This document shows, one piece after another, positions 7,580 through 9,208 of a stretch of DNA of 9,208 nt; positions within the stretch are counted from its first letter, which is position 1, and each line of letters begins with the position of its first letter. Both the position numbers and the translations under genes were made by a program. The notes beneath the pieces are model-generated. The model was not told the DNA's origin. It saw only the letters and a program-made list of their open reading frames with translations, and ran no database searches. The DNA comes from Duncaniella sp. GTDB lineage: Bacteria; Bacteroidota; Bacteroidia; Bacteroidales; Muribaculaceae. The stretch lies in contig JAIDJD010000137.1 in NCBI GenBank assembly GCA_029052375.1, positions 1 to 9,208 of the forward strand. Reading direction: 5' to 3'.

Positions 7580-7614
7580 AGCCCACATGAGCGTCGCCGA
7601 CGCTCATGTGGGCT
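7580..7614. repeat. Perfect 16-bp inverted repeat with 3-base loop
   Basis: GCCCACATGAGCGTC (7581-7595) is followed by loop GCC and then its exact reverse complement (7599-7613); an A-T pair (7580/7614) extends the stem to 16 bp. This would be a very stable hairpin. No T-run follows immediately on either strand: on plus the next run of T is about 18 bases away, and on minus none. It could still stop transcripts from the upstream methylase fragment before the tRNA promoter, or be one copy of a dispersed palindromic repeat. Confidence 0.6.
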
Positions 7615-7670
7615 TCAACAAGCACAGACCTTTTAGAATAATTAATATCCTTTATTTCCCCCGATATGCT

Positions 7671-7810
7671 GTAGGGACGGTGTTGCAGAACCATATATCT
7701 CGTAGGGACATACCTTTGGTATGTCTGCTCAGCGCATATTGCCAAGTATACATGCCAAAGGCATGTCCCTACACATAGCTTCTAATGAAGTTTTGCAACA
7801 CCCTCCCTAC
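7671..7810. repeat. 140-bp nested inverted-repeat element (outer arms)
   Basis: The left arm 7671-7691 begins GTAGGGACGGTG and the right arm 7790-7810 ends CACCCTCCCTAC; the two 21-base arms are inverted copies matching at 19 positions. They enclose a second inverted repeat (7702-7723 with 7751-7772) that starts with the same GTAGGGAC motif. There is no open reading frame inside and no obvious target-site duplication outside (flanks GATATGCT and TTTGGTCA). It resembles a non-autonomous miniature inverted-repeat element or a dispersed palindromic repeat of the genome. Transposition is not shown by the sequence. Confidence 0.6.
7702..7772. repeat. Inner inverted repeat, each arm itself a hairpin
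   Basis: The left arm (7702-7723) and right arm (7751-7772) are 22-base inverted copies with two differences, both wobble-compatible on one strand. Each arm is also palindromic by itself: GACATACC-TTT-GGTATGTC at 7707-7725 and ACATGCC-AAA-GGCATGT at 7750-7766. The sequence can therefore fold either as one long stem or as two small hairpins. Pairing can extend a few bases inward (7724/7750, 7726/7748, 7728/7746). Confidence 0.65.
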
Positions 7811-7875
7811 TTTGGTCAATGTTTTGCTTTTTGGGAAGGATGCTCATAAATTGTTTTTAGTGGTGGGTTGTAAGG

Positions 7876-9208
7876 TCACATCGGTTTAATCATGGATTCG
7901 ATGAAGGTGATTTCTTCGTCGGAGAGATTGTATTTGGCGTAGAGCTGAGCGTCGATTTCCGCTACGCTCTTGCCCCAGTCAATGTCGCTGTCCTCTGTGA
8001 AGTCTTGCATGGGGACAAAGTTATATACATTTTTACCAGCCCCCTGGTCGCTTTTGCGCATGCTGACTATGCATCTAAAGAATTTTGTTTTCATATACTT
8101 GTCACAGTTATCACGCTCACAATGGGTGTTGAAAGGGCCTATTTGGATAAAAGTTTCAGTGCAGGCTTCACCAGGAGAGGCGAGGATGGGGTTGGATGGA
8201 GCCTCGCCGATTAGGCCAATGCCATAGTTTCGTGGAACGAATATTTTGTACTTCCACAGTCCATTGCTTGCTGGTAGTGGGTATGCTTTTTCAACATATC
8301 TGATTACACGGTTTTGTTTTGTGTCCAGACCGTGTATTTTTATACCGGATTGGATATGTGTGTTTGAGACTTTGGGTAAATTATATTTTGATGGATTGGC
8401 GAAAAAGTCTCCTCTTAGACCATACGGTTTCATAGAGGAAACCATTTTGTCAAAAGATTCACTAAAACATAACGACTCCTTTATCTTAGCCATTTTAGGA
8501 TGCCTAATAAAAACATCATTGCCCGATTTGCCAAGATGTCTATGTGATACTATGACTTCATCATTCAAATGAGTGAAAAGATTGCAGACACCATTGTAAT
8601 TGAGGTCTAATAGAAAGTATGAAATACCTCCTTTTATGTCGACATTAGAAAATATATCATTGCTGTCAAAATAATCATGAATGACACGTAGCCTTGTGTC
8701 TTTAATCATTTTTATTCTGAAAGCTTCTAACCCTCTGCCTCCTGTCATCCATCGGGATGGTGTTATTAAAGATATATACAATGGTTTAATATTATTTGCC
8801 ATTTCTACAAATTGATTGTAGACAGGCATTGCGCTTGCTCCCGCTCCACCATCCATAACCTGATACGGCGGGTTTCCGACTATTGCATTTATTTTCACGT
8901 TCTTTCCTACTAAGTCGCCTACTTTCTTGATGAAAAGCTCGGGCTGGTTTTTGATTTTGTTTATGAGGTCTTCGGGAGCCCACATATTGGTCTTGCCGCT
9001 GCGGAAGCCGAGGAGGGTGCGACGGGTGATTTTCTTGGCCATAGGGGTCTTGCAGATTACAAAGATGTTTTCTGCAACGGCGGCGTCCCAAATGGCTTGA
9101 TGATCTTCGAGGGTTTCAGGCGAGAACATCTGATTGCGCAGCCGCGACCGGTAGAGGCTGTATGCGAGCTACAGAGGAGAGCGGCCCGACTTGGAATTGA
9201 TGTCAAGG
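7876..9208 (-). pseudogene. Eco57I-type restriction-modification methylase, C-terminal part, interrupted by in-frame TAG
   Basis: This is the adenine-specific methylase and target-recognition part of a large restriction-modification protein. The longest open part is 417 residues from the ATG at 9129 to the TGA at 7876. It holds the catalytic motif IV VGNPPYQV (residues 84-91), ITPSRWMTGGRG and DIKGGISYFLLD, both typical of the Eco57I methylase family. The ending, WGKSVAEIDAQLYAKYNLSDEEITFIES, matches my memory of the family C-terminus. The same frame continues upstream with clear homology, LDINSKSG (a motif I-like SAM-binding segment), then SPL-stop-LAYSLYRSR, where related proteins read about GLYPLY. 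The TAG is at 9169-9171. It separates motif I from NPPY, so the 417-residue product alone should not be an active methylase. The frame runs off the right edge, and family members are much longer. Base composition is lower in GC (20 of 60 bases at 8581-8640) than in porU (38 of 60 at 5281-5340), consistent with acquisition by transfer. A sequencing error at the TAG cannot be excluded. Confidence 0.75.

Larger units (their letters stand above)
7417..7875. other. 459-base gene-free region rich in inverted repeats
   Basis: No credible coding sequence is visible on either strand between the tRNA-Leu and the end of the methylase fragment. From low to high coordinates it holds the tRNA promoter (7441-7472); a stretch with no clear feature (7473-7579); a 16-bp-stem hairpin (7580-7614); an AT-rich segment (about 7631-7660); the nested inverted-repeat element (7671-7810); and 65 bases without recognised features (7811-7875). 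It separates two minus-strand units with very different base composition and probably marks the edge of an acquired segment. Confidence 0.7.

Noticed and set aside
7247..7588. Minus-strand open frame of 113 codons over the tRNA
   Set aside because: It reads straight through the tRNA-Leu gene (giving the familiar false peptide GMVDTKDLKSFGHCDRAG) and its promoter.
7711..7718. TACCTTTG on the plus strand, a match to the -7 promoter box
   Set aside because: It is formed by the palindromic repeat itself, has no TTTG 19-21 bp upstream, and no plus-strand gene follows.
7671..7810. CRISPR-like array
   Set aside because: The repeats are inverted, not direct; there are only two nested pairs, without regular spacers or cas genes.
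9031..9129. ATG at 9129 as the true start of an intact methylase gene
   Set aside because: Homologous sequence continues in frame upstream of this ATG and beyond the TAG, and the SAM-binding motif would be missing from such a protein.

Overview
The window looks like the chromosome of a Bacteroidota species of the order Bacteroidales that has a type IX secretion system (T9SS). Four observations support this: a gingipain-like PorU sortase, a eukaryote-type (GT3) glycogen synthase beside an alpha-glucan phosphorylase, a Bacteroidota-type promoter (TTTG, 20 bp, TAAATTTG) in front of a tRNA gene, and GC-rich coding DNA. A gut Muribaculaceae-like lineage would fit, but the family assignment is a guess; Bacteroides itself is not expected to carry PorU.

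All genes are read from the minus strand, so transcription runs from high to low coordinates. At the right end (7876-9208) lies the C-terminal part of a large Eco57I-type restriction-modification methylase. It is clearly more AT-rich than the rest and is interrupted by an in-frame TAG at 9169-9171, just after a likely SAM-binding motif. Next comes a gene-free stretch (7417-7875) filled with inverted repeats: a 140-bp nested palindromic element (7671-7810), a 16-bp-stem hairpin (7580-7614), and the promoter of a tRNA-Leu(TAA) gene (7333-7416).

Between the tRNA and porU are 139 bases holding a two-tier stem-loop and a second small GC-rich hairpin. porU (3804-7193) and fmt (2824-3789) are 14 bases apart and probably form one transcript. 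After a 135-base gap with a promoter-like -7 box comes the glycogen pair: GT3 glycogen synthase (973-2688), a 147-base spacer, and the N-terminal 275 residues of an alpha-glucan phosphorylase that runs off the left edge.

Functionally the window joins three housekeeping modules: glycogen synthesis and breakdown, formylation of initiator Met-tRNA, and maturation of T9SS cargo at the cell surface. Beside them sits a decayed defence gene. The least explained parts are the nested inverted-repeat element, whose two internal hairpins differ by a compensatory base-pair change, and the stem-loop between tRNA-Leu and porU. No complete new multi-gene system is visible.
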